A stretch of DNA of 11,282 bases, taken from the NCBI GenBank assembly GCA_027489475.1, contig JAIXZQ010000079.1, forward strand, positions 1-11,282. Reading direction: 5' to 3'. A program made the position numbers and the translations under genes. The notes beneath the pieces were generated by a model. That model saw only the letters and a list, made by a program, of their open reading frames with translations, had not been told where the DNA came from and ran no database searches. Source of the stretch: Methylophilus sp. Lineage in GTDB: Bacteria; Pseudomonadota; Gammaproteobacteria; Burkholderiales; Methylophilaceae. Shown in pieces: positions 1 through 7,565 of the stretch (positions are counted from its first letter, which is position 1; each line of letters starts with the position of its first letter).

Positions 1-2854
1 TGACCAAAGCAAAGATTCGACCTACCCACTGAATTTACCGGAAACAACGTTTCCGATGCGCGGCGATTTGGCCGAGCGCGAACCCAACTGGCTGCAACGC
101 TGGCAAGAACGCAAGGTATATCAGCGCATCCGCGCCAAGCGCAAAGGCGCCCCCAGCTTTATTCTGCATGACGGCCCGCCCTATGCCAACGGCGATATTC
201 ATATTGGCCATGCCGTTAACAAAATCCTCAAAGACATCATCATCAAAGCCAAAACCATGAGTGGTTTTGATGCGCCTTATGTGCCCGGCTGGGATTGTCA
301 CGGTTTGCCGATTGAGCTGGTGGTTGAAAAGCAGCATGGCAAAGACATTGCGCCTGCCCGTTTTCGCGAGCTTTGTCGCGCCTATGCGGCTGAGCAAGTC
401 GAAAAACAGAAAAAAGACTTTATTCGTCTGGGGGTATTGGGTGATTGGGACAATCCCTATTTGACCATGGACTTTAACACCGAGGCAGACATCATGCGTG
501 CCTTGGGCGAAATCTATCAAAACGGCTATTTATACCAAGGCTCTAAGCCGGTGCATTGGTGCGTGGATTGTGGTTCAGCGCTGGCTGAGGCAGAAGTCGA
601 GTACGAAGACGTGAATTCACCGGCCATTGATGTGGGCTTTAAAGTGGTGGATACCACTGCCTTAAGCCGCGCATTTGGCACCCGCGTGGAGGGCGATGCC
701 TATGCCGTTATCTGGACTACCACGCCTTGGACCTTGCCAGCTAACCAGGCGGTCAGCGTCAATGCTGGGCTGGAATATGCGTTGATTCATACCTCTAGAG
801 GCCTGCTGATTTTGGCGCAGGCATTGGTTGAAGCCACCTTGGCGCGCTATGGTGAAACAGACAGTCAGGTGCTGGCCACCTGTAGCGGAGAGGCTTTGCA
901 GGGGTTGATGCTGGCACATCCGTTTGACCCACGTCAGGTGCCGGTGATTACCGGGGACCATGTGACCACCGATGCCGGTACTGGCTTGGTACATACGGCA
1001 GCGGCGCACGGTAACGACGACTGGCTGGTGATGCGGGCGCATTTCCCGCAAGAAAAGCCACGGGTGTTGATAGGCGGCGATGGTAAATTTTTTAACAGCG
1101 AGTTAGTGCCGTTGGCCGAGATTCGTGGCTTGAACCGACAAGAGGCGAATAAAGTCATTTTGACTACGTTACAGCAGCATAGCGTCTTGTTTGCCTCCGC
1201 GCGTCTGCATCACAGCTTCCCGCATTGTTGGCGACATAAAACGCCGTTGATGCAACTGGCGACCCATCAGTGGTTTATCGGCATGAACGCCGTGGGGCGG
1301 GATGGTCAGGCGCTACGCAGTCATGCCAATCAGGCGGTTGAAGCGACACAGTTTTTCCCAAGCTGGGGGCGCGCGCGTCTGGAGGCCATGATTAAAAACC
1401 GCCCAGACTGGTGTGTATCACGCCAGCGTAATTGGGGCGTGCCCATGCCGTTTTTTGTGCATAAAGAAACAGGTGAGCCGCATCCCCAAACCTTGGGGCT
1501 GTTGGAAATCGTCTGCACACAGGTTGAACAACAAGGCATAGAGGCGTGGTTTAGCTTAGACGGCGCGGCGTTTCTGGCTCAGCATGCGCCAGACAATGCA
1601 GACCAATACAAAAAGGTCACAGACACCTTGGATGTGTGGTTTGACTCTGGTGCCACGCATTACGCGGTAGTGCGTTCAGCGCAGCATGCTACCCTGTCAG
1701 AAGCAGCCAAGCAGCGTGAAGTTGCCCAGCAACCCGTGGCGGACTTATACCTAGAAGGCTCAGACCAGCACCGTGGCTGGTTTCAATCCAGTTTGTTAAC
1801 TGGGTGCGCGATTGATGGCCACGCACCCTACAAAGCCCTGCTGACCCATGGCTTTGTGGTGGATGGCAGTGGTCACAAAATGAGTAAGTCCAAGGGCAAT
1901 GTGGTCGCACCGCAAAAAGTCATGGATACCTATGGCGCCGATATTTTGCGTTTGTGGGTGGCCTCCACTGACTACTCTGGCGAACTGACCATCAGTGACG
2001 AGATTCTCAAGCGTGTGGCCGATGGCTACCGCCGTATCCGCAACACTTTACGCTTTTTGCTCTCCAACTTGGCCGATTTTGATGCCAGCAAAGACCTGTT
2101 GCCGGTTGAGCAATGGCTGGAAATTGACCGCTATGCGCTGCATCTGACGCAGCAGTTGCAAACCGCCATTCTGGCCGATTATGACAAATATGAATTCCAT
2201 CTGGCGGTACAGAAGTTCGTGAGTTTCTGCTCGGAAGATTTGGGCGGCTTTTATCTCGATATCCTCAAAGACCGCCTATATACCAGCGGTGAAACCGCGC
2301 ATGCACGGCGTGCCGCACAAAGCGCCTTGCACCATATCACCCATGCCATGATGCGGCTGATGGCGCCTATTTTGAGCTTTACTGCCGATGAAATCTGGCA
2401 AACATTGGGCTTGGATGATGTTGCTACGGTGTTTGAAGAGGACTGGTATGCCTTGCCGGCGCATGGCTTGAGCGACGCGCAAATTCAAGATTGGCAGACG
2501 GTGATTGCCTTGCGGGCGCAGGCAGCCAAAGAGATTGAAGTGTTGCGTGGCGAGGGCAAAGTGGGTTCTTCTTTGCAGGCCGAGTTAGCGTTTCATGTAA
2601 CTGCAGACGCGCATGCCGCGTTAAGCCGTCTGCAAGACGATTTGCGTTTTGTCATGATTACCTCTAGCGCCACCACCACGCCAGTGGCCGAGGCTGCCGC
2701 ACAAAAAATCTTTGTGAGCCCGAGCCCACATCCCAAGTGTGAACGCTGCTGGCACTACCGTGCCGATGTTGGCAGTGATGCTGCGCATCCGACCATTTGT
2801 GGCCGCTGCGTGAGCAACTTGTTTGGCAACGGTGAGCCACGCCGCTATGCATAA
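1..2854 (+). CDS. ileS: Isoleucyl-tRNA synthetase, 5' end just outside the window
   Basis: Cytoplasmic class I aminoacyl-tRNA synthetase that charges tRNA-Ile with isoleucine and edits mischarged valine. The reading frame is open from base 2 through the ATG at 56. The 18 residues before that ATG include [13 protein letters not shown], the usual IleS N-terminus, so the true start lies just upstream and the ATG at 56 is internal. Counting from that Met: HIGH signature at 49-52, the [11 protein letters not shown] editing-domain motif at 220-230, the GTGLVH editing segment near 308-313, WFDSG at 528-532, KMSKS at 608-612, and a C-terminal zinc site C895/C898/C915/C918. Total length near 950 residues fits the zinc-containing bacterial type. 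In the editing segment [10 protein letters not shown], an Ala stands where Pro is common; the acidic pair is kept. The stop overlaps lspA. The identification is secure. Confidence 0.98.
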   Translation, partial: DQSKDSTYPLNLPETTFPMRGDLAEREPNWLQRWQERKVYQRIRAKRKGAPSFILHDGPPYANGDIHIGHAVNKILKDIIIKAKTMSGFDAPYVPGWDCHGLPIELVVEKQHGKDIAPARFRELCRAYAAEQVEKQKKDFIRLGVLGDWDNPYLTMDFNTEADIMRALGEIYQNGYLYQGSKPVHWCVDCGSALAEAEVEYEDVNSPAIDVGFKVVDTTALSRAFGTRVEGDAYAVIWTTTPWTLPANQAVSVNAGLEYALIHTSRGLLILAQALVEATLARYGETDSQVLATCSGEALQGLMLAHPFDPRQVPVITGDHVTTDAGTGLVHTAAAHGNDDWLVMRAHFPQEKPRVLIGGDGKFFNSELVPLAEIRGLNRQEANKVILTTLQQHSVLFASARLHHSFPHCWRHKTPLMQLATHQWFIGMNAVGRDGQALRSHANQAVEATQFFPSWGRARLEAMIKNRPDWCVSRQRNWGVPMPFFVHKETGEPHPQTLGLLEIVCTQVEQQGIEAWFSLDGAAFLAQHAPDNADQYKKVTDTLDVWFDSGATHYAVVRSAQHATLSEAAKQREVAQQPVADLYLEGSDQHRGWFQSSLLTGCAIDGHAPYKALLTHGFVVDGSGHKMSKSKGNVVAPQKVMDTYGADILRLWVASTDYSGELTISDEILKRVADGYRRIRNTLRFLLSNLADFDASKDLLPVEQWLEIDRYALHLTQQLQTAILADYDKYEFHLAVQKFVSFCSEDLGGFYLDILKDRLYTSGETAHARRAAQSALHHITHAMMRLMAPILSFTADEIWQTLGLDDVATVFEEDWYALPAHGLSDAQIQDWQTVIALRAQAAKEIEVLRGEGKVGSSLQAELAFHVTADAHAALSRLQDDLRFVMITSSATTTPVAEAAAQKIFVSPSPHPKCERCWHYRADVGSDAAHPTICGRCVSNLFGNGEPRRYA

Positions 2855-3323
2855 GCTACGCTTAGTCTGGCCTTGGCTGGCTGTGAGTGCCGTGGTCATC
2901 GCGCTCGACCTGTATACAAAGCATCTGATTCAACAGTCGTTGAGCTATGGTCAGCACCTGCCCATCACTGGCTTTTTTGACTTGGTGCGCTACCACAATA
3001 CGGGTGCGGCCTTTAGTTTTTTGGCGCAGGCAGGGGGGTGGCAACAGGGCTTTTTTACGGCGGTGTCTAGTCTGGCCTCGGTGGTGATGCTGGTGCTTAT
3101 CCTCAAACAGCCGCAACAACGATTGTTTTGCCTAGGCTTGTCGCTGGTATTGGGCGGTGCGCTGGGCAATTTGTATGACAGACTCACCTTGGGCTATGTG
3201 GTGGATTTTTTGTTAGTGTATTACCAACAATGGGCGTGGCCGGCCTTTAATGTGGCCGACAGCGCCATCTGCGGCGGGGTCGCTCTGTTGATGCTAGACA
3301 GTGTCAAACGTCCAGCAGGCTGA
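2847..3323 (+). CDS. lspA: Lipoprotein signal peptidase (signal peptidase II)
   Basis: Inner-membrane aspartyl protease that removes the signal peptide from diacylglyceryl-modified prolipoproteins. The product is 158 residues, a normal length. Hydrophobic segments lie near 7-22, 66-86, 92-107 and 136-151. Family motifs are complete: NTGAAFSF (51-58), GNLYDR (107-112), GYVVD with catalytic Asp120, and FNVAD with catalytic Asp138. I chose the ATG at 2847, which overlaps the ileS stop by 8 bases (ATGCATAA) and has GGTGAG at 2831-2836 about ten bases upstream. An in-frame TTG at 2823 would add eight unneeded residues. The overlap implies translation coupled to ileS, and ileS-lspA is a widely conserved operon order. 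Nothing suggests loss of function. Confidence 0.97.
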   Translation: MHKLRLVWPWLAVSAVVIALDLYTKHLIQQSLSYGQHLPITGFFDLVRYHNTGAAFSFLAQAGGWQQGFFTAVSSLASVVMLVLILKQPQQRLFCLGLSLVLGGALGNLYDRLTLGYVVDFLLVYYQQWAWPAFNVADSAICGGVALLMLDSVKRPAG

Positions 3324-3350
3324 GTGTAGTCTTTCTGGCATGGATTTATC

Positions 3351-3668
3351 ATGGATGACTGGCGCTATGCGTTTACTGCCGAGATTCAACTGTCTGTAGG
3401 CAGCACCAGCCGCTGGCATTATGTTGCTTTGCCGCAAGCGCTGTCTGATCAATTGCACATATTGGCGCGAGGCCATCAAAGCCGTCGTCGCGGTTGGGGA
3501 GCAATACGCGTGCAAGCAACTATCGGTCCCCTCAGTTGGCAAACCTCGATTTTTCCAGCCTTTGATAGTCAGCGTTATGCCTTGTTTTTAAAGGCCGAGG
3601 TGCGTCAATCATTACACTTGGCGGTCGGGCAAACCGTCGCTGTCAGCCTCAATATCCTGTGGGCTTAA
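3351..3668 (+). CDS. DUF1905 domain protein, small
   Basis: A 105-residue soluble protein that is essentially one DUF1905 domain, a small beta-barrel fold of unknown biochemical role that is sometimes joined to a YdeI/OmpD-associated region. Matching features are the N-terminal FTAEI strand, W22 in the RWHYVALP segment, the GWGAIRV turn-strand at 48-54, the W63-TSIFP strand and the KAEVRQSL...VGQTVAV end at 81-98. There is no signal peptide or membrane segment. The ATG at 3351 is the only sensible start: an in-frame stop lies at 3327-3329 and no start codon occurs between. No clear Shine-Dalgarno sequence precedes it, so it may depend on transcription from the ileS-lspA operon, whose last stop is 27 bases upstream. 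Its stop codon is shared with the convergent DUF808 gene. Function unknown; the family call is fairly firm. Confidence 0.82.
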   Translation: MDDWRYAFTAEIQLSVGSTSRWHYVALPQALSDQLHILARGHQSRRRGWGAIRVQATIGPLSWQTSIFPAFDSQRYALFLKAEVRQSLHLAVGQTVAVSLNILWA

Positions 3669-3693
3669 CCGCGGTTTAGTCGCTTTAAGCCCA
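3660..3693. terminator. Inverted repeat over the shared stop codons of two convergent genes
   Basis: TGGGCTTAA at 3660-3668 is matched perfectly by TTAAGCCCA at 3685-3693, with a 16-base spacer that contains the palindrome AACCGCGGTT (3667-3676, overlapping the left arm). The left arm holds the plus-strand stop (3666-3668) and the minus-strand stop (3665-3667). Either transcript could fold a 9-bp hairpin here. No T-run follows on either strand, so it lacks the second half of a classical intrinsic terminator. The repeat is seen directly; a terminator or transcript-end role is inferred. Confidence 0.5.
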
Positions 3694-4564
3694 GCGTCCA
3701 CACCGCCAAACAAAGCCCGCCCACCCCTGCACCTACGCCTGCATGTAATAGCAGCATGCCTAACCAGCCCAATGGGCTCAAGGCTGCGCTCAGGGTATCT
3801 ATGCCCGGCAGGCCATGTGCGAGAATACTGCCACCGACCAAAAACATGGCGGCGGTGCCCACAATACTTAATAAACGCATCAGATACGGCACGCCTTGCA
3901 CCATGCCCCAACCCAGTTTGCGCAACAATTGCGCGCCATACTGCGCGCCTGTGCGTTGCATCAGCCATAAGCCCATATCATCCAGCTTAACGATGAGGGC
4001 CACCAAGCCATACACCCCGACCGTCATCAGCAGTGCGATGCTGGACAACACCAGCAAGCGTTGCAACCAGTCGGCTTGCCCAACCACACTGAGCGCGATG
4101 ACAATAATTTCGGCGGATAAAATAAAGTCGGTGCGAATCGCCCCGCGAATTTTGTCAGCTTCTGCGGTGACTGGATCAATCGTAGCCACAGTCCCTGCCT
4201 GTGCTGGGGCAGCGGCAACACGGTGATGGTGCGTCAGGCTATGCCAGACTTTTTCGGCCCCCTCAAAGCATAAAAAAGCCCCGCCTATCATCAATAAAGG
4301 CAATAACAGCGCAGGTAAAAAGCTGCTGATAAGCAAGGCTGTGGGCACCAGTATCAGTTTGTTGAGCAGCGAGCCTTTGGCGACTGCCCATACCACGGGC
4401 AATTCACGCTGTGCTGAAATGCCACTCACCTGTTGCGCATTGAGCGCCAGATCATCACCCAATACCCCAGCGGTTTTTTTCGCCGCCATCTGGCTCATCA
4501 CCGACACGTCATCGAGCAGGGTAGTGATGTCATCAAGGAGTGCGAGCAGGCTTGCAGTGGCCAT
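3665..4564 (-). CDS. yedI: DUF808 family inner-membrane protein (YedI-like)
   Basis: A 299-residue predicted inner-membrane protein of the DUF808 family, whose E. coli member is YedI; no biochemical function is established. Family marks are the N-terminal LLALLDDI segment, GVLGDDLAL at 33-41, the RELPVVW segment (53-59), KGSLLNKL (63-70) and [15 protein letters not shown] (94-108). Hydrophobic stretches near 70-98, 147-163, 169-193, 228-249 and 263-290 suggest about five or six membrane spans. A His-rich, Ala-rich loop at 111-125 is likely hydrophilic and variable. The ATG at 4564 has AGGA (plus-strand 4572-4575) seven bases upstream. The gene stands alone on its strand: it diverges from the DUF2946 gene and converges on the DUF1905 gene with a 4-base overlap. 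TAGAAT (plus-strand 4598-4603) could serve as a -10 element, but I see no good -35. Confidence 0.9.
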   Translation of the reverse strand: MATASLLALLDDITTLLDDVSVMSQMAAKKTAGVLGDDLALNAQQVSGISAQRELPVVWAVAKGSLLNKLILVPTALLISSFLPALLLPLLMIGGAFLCFEGAEKVWHSLTHHHRVAAAPAQAGTVATIDPVTAEADKIRGAIRTDFILSAEIIVIALSVVGQADWLQRLLVLSSIALLMTVGVYGLVALIVKLDDMGLWLMQRTGAQYGAQLLRKLGWGMVQGVPYLMRLLSIVGTAAMFLVGGSILAHGLPGIDTLSAALSPLGWLGMLLLHAGVGAGVGGLCLAVWTLGLKRLNRG

Positions 4565-4582
4565 AAAGGGGTCCTAAAAAAG

Positions 4583-4595
4583 ACAAACGGTTTGT
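4583..4595. promoter_or_regulatory. Palindrome in the divergent intergenic region, possible operator
   Basis: ACAAAC-G-GTTTGT is a perfect palindrome with 6-base arms around one central base. It lies between the DUF808 gene and the DUF2946 gene and overlaps the likely -35 element of the latter by four bases. A second partial symmetry is present: AACGGT at 4586-4591 is complementary to ACCGTT at 4611-4616. The symmetry and position fit a repressor site. No regulator is known, and the site does not resemble a Fur box. Confidence 0.35.
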
Positions 4596-4621
4596 TTATT
4601 CTAAAGGATTACCGTTAAAAT
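4592..4621 (+). promoter_or_regulatory. Candidate sigma-70 promoter for the DUF2946/receptor operon
   Basis: TTGTTT (4592-4597) and TAAAAT (4616-4621) are separated by 18 bases and resemble the -35 and -10 consensus. Transcription would begin about 4627-4630, right at the annotated ATG (4628). That would give a leaderless message from that ATG, or a leader of about 10 bases if the in-frame ATG at 4640 is used. It is a pattern match only. Confidence 0.4.
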
Positions 4622-4627
4622 AGCCGC

Positions 4628-5053
4628 ATGTTGAGCCGAATGACACAGCTGTGGAGTGCGCGCCTCGCCTTGTTGGCGATGCTGCTCACCGCCTTGCTGC
4701 CTACGCTCAGCGTGGCCATGCCGCAGGCAGGCGGACCCCAGTTGGTGCAAGACATCTGTTCTAGCCAAGGCAATAAATTGCTCATCCAAGTGATGACGAC
4801 CCAAGGCCAATGGCGCGCCACCTTGATAGACTATCAGCCTGCCAAAAAGCCGGTGTCATTGGCGCACCATTTAAATCACTGCCCATTTTGTCACGGCATC
4901 ACCGATGCGCCCGTGTTGCCAGCCAGCAACCCGGCCTTTGTCTTGTATCAACACACCCAAGTGCGTGTTGCATTGCGCGACTATGTCGCGCCTGTGGTCG
5001 CACGCCTCACCCTAGAGGCGCATCCTTCACGCGCCCCCCCAATCCCTCTCTAA
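4628..5053 (+). CDS. DUF2946 family small exported Cys protein
   Basis: A 141-residue protein of the DUF2946 family, function unknown. Residues 1-30 form a signal peptide: basic start, hydrophobic core LALLAMLLTALLPTL, and a likely cut near SVA-M. The mature part carries the family marks: DIC (Cys44), HCPFC (84-88, Cys85 and Cys88) and a C-terminal RAPPIP segment. Three cysteines and several histidines (80, 81, 84, 89) could bind metal or form a disulfide in the periplasm; this is inferred. The start could be ATG 4628 or the in-frame ATG 4640. AAGGA (4604-4608) is too far from either to act well. The gene precedes a TonB-dependent receptor by 79 bases on the same strand. From memory, DUF2946 genes recur near TonB receptors linked to copper. 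A C7 run at 5034-5040 lies near the 3' end. Confidence 0.85.
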   Translation: MLSRMTQLWSARLALLAMLLTALLPTLSVAMPQAGGPQLVQDICSSQGNKLLIQVMTTQGQWRATLIDYQPAKKPVSLAHHLNHCPFCHGITDAPVLPASNPAFVLYQHTQVRVALRDYVAPVVARLTLEAHPSRAPPIPL

Positions 5054-5074
5054 GCCAGCAATGTAAAACATCTG

Positions 5075-5115
5075 TGTGGATGAAGTCATCCGCATGTGAA
5101 CGCCTGTGTGCAGGC
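5075..5115 (+). promoter_or_regulatory. Two tandem hairpins ahead of the receptor ribosome-binding site
   Basis: TGTGGATG (5075-5082) pairs with CATCCGCA (5087-5094) across the 4-base loop AAGT, eight pairs including one G-U. Directly after it, GCCTG (5102-5106) pairs with CAGGC (5111-5115) across the loop TGTG. The receptor Shine-Dalgarno AGGA (5122-5125) begins seven bases beyond the second stem. No T-run follows, so an attenuator is less likely than an mRNA stabiliser, processing site or translational control element. The pairing is seen; the role is inferred. Confidence 0.4.
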
Positions 5116-5132
5116 TTGCTTAGGAGTGTGTC

Positions 5133-7520
5133 ATGTTTCAGAAATTTGTATTGGCAGCGCCTGCGGGGTCGGTCTTGTCCCCTCAGCGCTTGCAATGTTT
5201 GGCTGCGTTTTTAGCGCTTTGCGTGGCGCAGGTTTCTTCATCGGCCCATGCCGACCATCAACTTGATCTCGACGAGGTGCAGGTCACCGGCACCGTCGAT
5301 AGCCGCATCATCGAATATCCGGCCACCGTCGAGAGTTTTAATAAGCAACAGATTCAAGACAGTGTGAATGCCACCACCGCGGCACAGGCGATGAAGTTTT
5401 TGCCTAGTCTGCAAATCCGTGAGCGCTTTATAGGCGACCGCAATGGCATCATCGCAGGCCGCACGGTAGGGACCTTGTCGAGTGCGCAAACCATGCTGTA
5501 TGCCGATGGCATCTTGCTGTCCAATTTGTTGGGTAACTCATTTGCCTTTCCCCCCCGCTGGGGCATGATTAGCCCTGATGAAATTGAGCAAATCAGCATG
5601 ATGTATGGGCCATTTTCGGCCTTGTATGCAGGCAATTCGTTTGGCGGCGTGGTCAGCGTTAAAACCCGTATGCCGACCCGACTAGAAGCGCATAGCAATG
5701 TGCAGCTGTTTCAACAACGCTTTGATTTGTATGGCACAAAAAGCACACTGGATGGCCAGCACTTGTCTGCCTCGTTGGGAAACCAATGGAACGATGTGAG
5801 CGTGTTGCTGAGTGCGGATTACCTGAAAAGCGAAGGTCAACCCATGGACTTTGTGGTGCGCGATGTCAGCCAAGGCAGCGCCAGCTCAGGTGGGGTGGCG
5901 GTGCGCGGTGCGTTTAGCGATAAAAATGACAGAAATTTGCCGCGCACTGTATTTGGTGCAGTGAGTATGGAGCGCCCAGAGCAAACCAATGTCAAGTTTA
6001 AGGCGGTGTATGACCTCAGCGAGACGCTCAAACTGGGCTATACCGTGGGCTTATGGCATTTAAACAACCGTACCGATGTTGAAAGCTATCTGACCGATGG
6101 CAATGGCAATGCTGTGTATAACAACCGCGTAAATCTGAATGGCCTGCGCTATGATCTTACCGGCTTTAGCCCGGCACAGGCTGAGGCAATACATATCATG
6201 CAGGCGCTTGATGTGAAGTCTGATCGCAAAGGCTGGTTTGATTGGCAACTCACCTTGTCGGATTACCACTATCAGCAAGACCGCATCAGTCAGTCGAATA
6301 TTGCCACCGCCGCGACGACAACCGTATCGGCTGGCAATCCCTACCTTAACCGCATTGGTCGCGTCACTGACCTCGCGGGGACCGGGTGGCAAACCGTGGA
6401 TGCCCGCCTCACTTTTAGACCCTCACCCACACGCTGGGGTAAGCATGTGATTGACCTTGGATACCACCTAGACAGCTACGATTTAAACAGCCGAACCTTT
6501 AATACCACCGACTGGCAAGTGGGCGACCGCGGCAGTTTGAACAACAGTTCGCGTGGCAATACCCGCACGCAAGCGCTATTTGTGCAGGACAAGTGGCAAT
6601 GGCATCCCGACTGGTCAGCCACGCTAGGGGCGCGTGTAGAACGCTGGCAGGCCAGCGATGGACGCAATCAAGCGGTAAATCAGGGCGTGTTTTCAACCGC
6701 CGATTACGCGGCCACAGCAGAAACGCGGCTGTCCCCCAAACTGTCTATCAGCTATGAACCCGTGCCGGAGTGGGGCGCGCGCGCCTCGTTTGGCCAGGCG
6801 TTTCGGTTTCCCACCGTCAGCGAGTTGTATCAGCAAGTCTTGCAAAGCAATCAGCTGGTACAAAACAATCCTAACCTCAAGCCAGAAGAAGTGTTGGCGA
6901 CTGAGCTTACTGTTGAGCGGCGCTTTGCCCAGGGGCTGATTCGGGCCAGTCTGTTCAATGAAGAAAAGTATGATGCCTTGATTGCACAAACGCTGCCGGT
7001 TGGGCGGGCCGTGCCGTTTGGCAGTGGCACCTGCACCGCCAGCAATGGATGTAGTTTTATCCAAAACCTAGACCATGTGCGTACCCGCGGCATAGAATTG
7101 GCTACTGAATGGCAAGATGTCTGGATACATGGTTTGGATATTTTAGGCAGTGCGACCTTTACCGATGCCGAGATTGTGCGTAACCGCGCCGACCCCAGCA
7201 TAGAAGGAAACAAAGCAACGCGCATCCCGCGTGAGATGTTTAAACTGGTGGCGACTTATCATCAGGGACAGGCGGTGACTTACAGCCTGAGTGCGCGCTA
7301 CAGTGGTCGCCAATATAACCTGCTAGATAACAGCGATATCAACGATGACACTTATATTGCGGCCAGCAAGTTTTTATTTATCGACGCCAAGGTCAACCTG
7401 CATATGAGCAAACGCTGGACGGCCAGTGTGGGCGTAGACAACCTGAACAATGACCAAGCTTATGTGCGTCACCCTTACCCACAGCGTACCGGCTATCTGC
7501 AACTGAAGTTTGACTATTAA
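5133..7520 (+). CDS. TonB-dependent outer-membrane receptor
   Basis: A 795-residue outer-membrane gated channel powered by TonB-ExbB-ExbD. Residues 1-40 form a signal peptide ending AHA-D. LDEVQVTG (46-53) is a likely TonB box. The plug domain runs from about 58 to 178 and includes the GPFSALYAGNSFGGVVSV segment (159-176). The rest is beta-barrel, with the usual FRFPTVSELY and NPNLKPEE motifs, and it ends in a strand with a terminal aromatic residue (FDY). The ATG at 5133 has AGGA at 5122-5125, seven bases upstream. The mature protein has only two cysteines, C634 and C640, seven residues apart inclusive in what is probably a surface loop. The gene follows the DUF2946 gene as a likely operon. 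The ligand is unknown. Copper or another metal chelate is suggested only by the DUF2946 neighbour; I see no Met-rich segment to support copper and no Fur box to support iron. Confidence 0.95.
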   Translation: MFQKFVLAAPAGSVLSPQRLQCLAAFLALCVAQVSSSAHADHQLDLDEVQVTGTVDSRIIEYPATVESFNKQQIQDSVNATTAAQAMKFLPSLQIRERFIGDRNGIIAGRTVGTLSSAQTMLYADGILLSNLLGNSFAFPPRWGMISPDEIEQISMMYGPFSALYAGNSFGGVVSVKTRMPTRLEAHSNVQLFQQRFDLYGTKSTLDGQHLSASLGNQWNDVSVLLSADYLKSEGQPMDFVVRDVSQGSASSGGVAVRGAFSDKNDRNLPRTVFGAVSMERPEQTNVKFKAVYDLSETLKLGYTVGLWHLNNRTDVESYLTDGNGNAVYNNRVNLNGLRYDLTGFSPAQAEAIHIMQALDVKSDRKGWFDWQLTLSDYHYQQDRISQSNIATAATTTVSAGNPYLNRIGRVTDLAGTGWQTVDARLTFRPSPTRWGKHVIDLGYHLDSYDLNSRTFNTTDWQVGDRGSLNNSSRGNTRTQALFVQDKWQWHPDWSATLGARVERWQASDGRNQAVNQGVFSTADYAATAETRLSPKLSISYEPVPEWGARASFGQAFRFPTVSELYQQVLQSNQLVQNNPNLKPEEVLATELTVERRFAQGLIRASLFNEEKYDALIAQTLPVGRAVPFGSGTCTASNGCSFIQNLDHVRTRGIELATEWQDVWIHGLDILGSATFTDAEIVRNRADPSIEGNKATRIPREMFKLVATYHQGQAVTYSLSARYSGRQYNLLDNSDINDDTYIAASKFLFIDAKVNLHMSKRWTASVGVDNLNNDQAYVRHPYPQRTGYLQLKFDY

Positions 7521-7530
7521 ATGCGTCATC

Positions 7531-7565
7531 GGCGATGGCGGCCTCAGTGCTTCTGCCGCCTCGCC
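7531..7565. terminator. GC-rich inverted repeat between convergent genes
   Basis: GGCGA (7531-7535) and GGCGGC (7537-7542) pair with GCCGCC (7555-7560) and TCGCC (7561-7565), giving 11 base pairs with one bulged T and a 12-base loop. It fills most of the 45-base gap between the receptor stop and the stop of the HD-GYP gene. Either strand could form it, so it may end transcription from both sides. There is no T-run on either strand, so a classical intrinsic terminator is not proven. Confidence 0.55.

Noticed and set aside
35..520. Minus-strand open frame of 161 codons opposite ileS
   Set aside because: It is a shadow of the strongly coding ileS frame and has no domain or ribosome-binding site that I can see.
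2624..2631. GCCGTCTG, resembling part of the Neisseria DNA uptake sequence
   Set aside because: It is incomplete and I noticed only one instance, inside ileS. A true uptake sequence would be frequent and full length.
3756..4226. Open frame of 156 codons on the plus strand, opposite the DUF808 gene
   Set aside because: The translation is rich in Pro, Arg, Cys and Ser with no recognisable domain. It lies fully antisense to a gene with clear family motifs.
4810..5214. Plus-strand open frame spanning the DUF2946 end and the receptor start
   Set aside because: It is in a third frame relative to both well-supported genes, its product has low-complexity, Cys/Arg-rich composition, and it matches no family.
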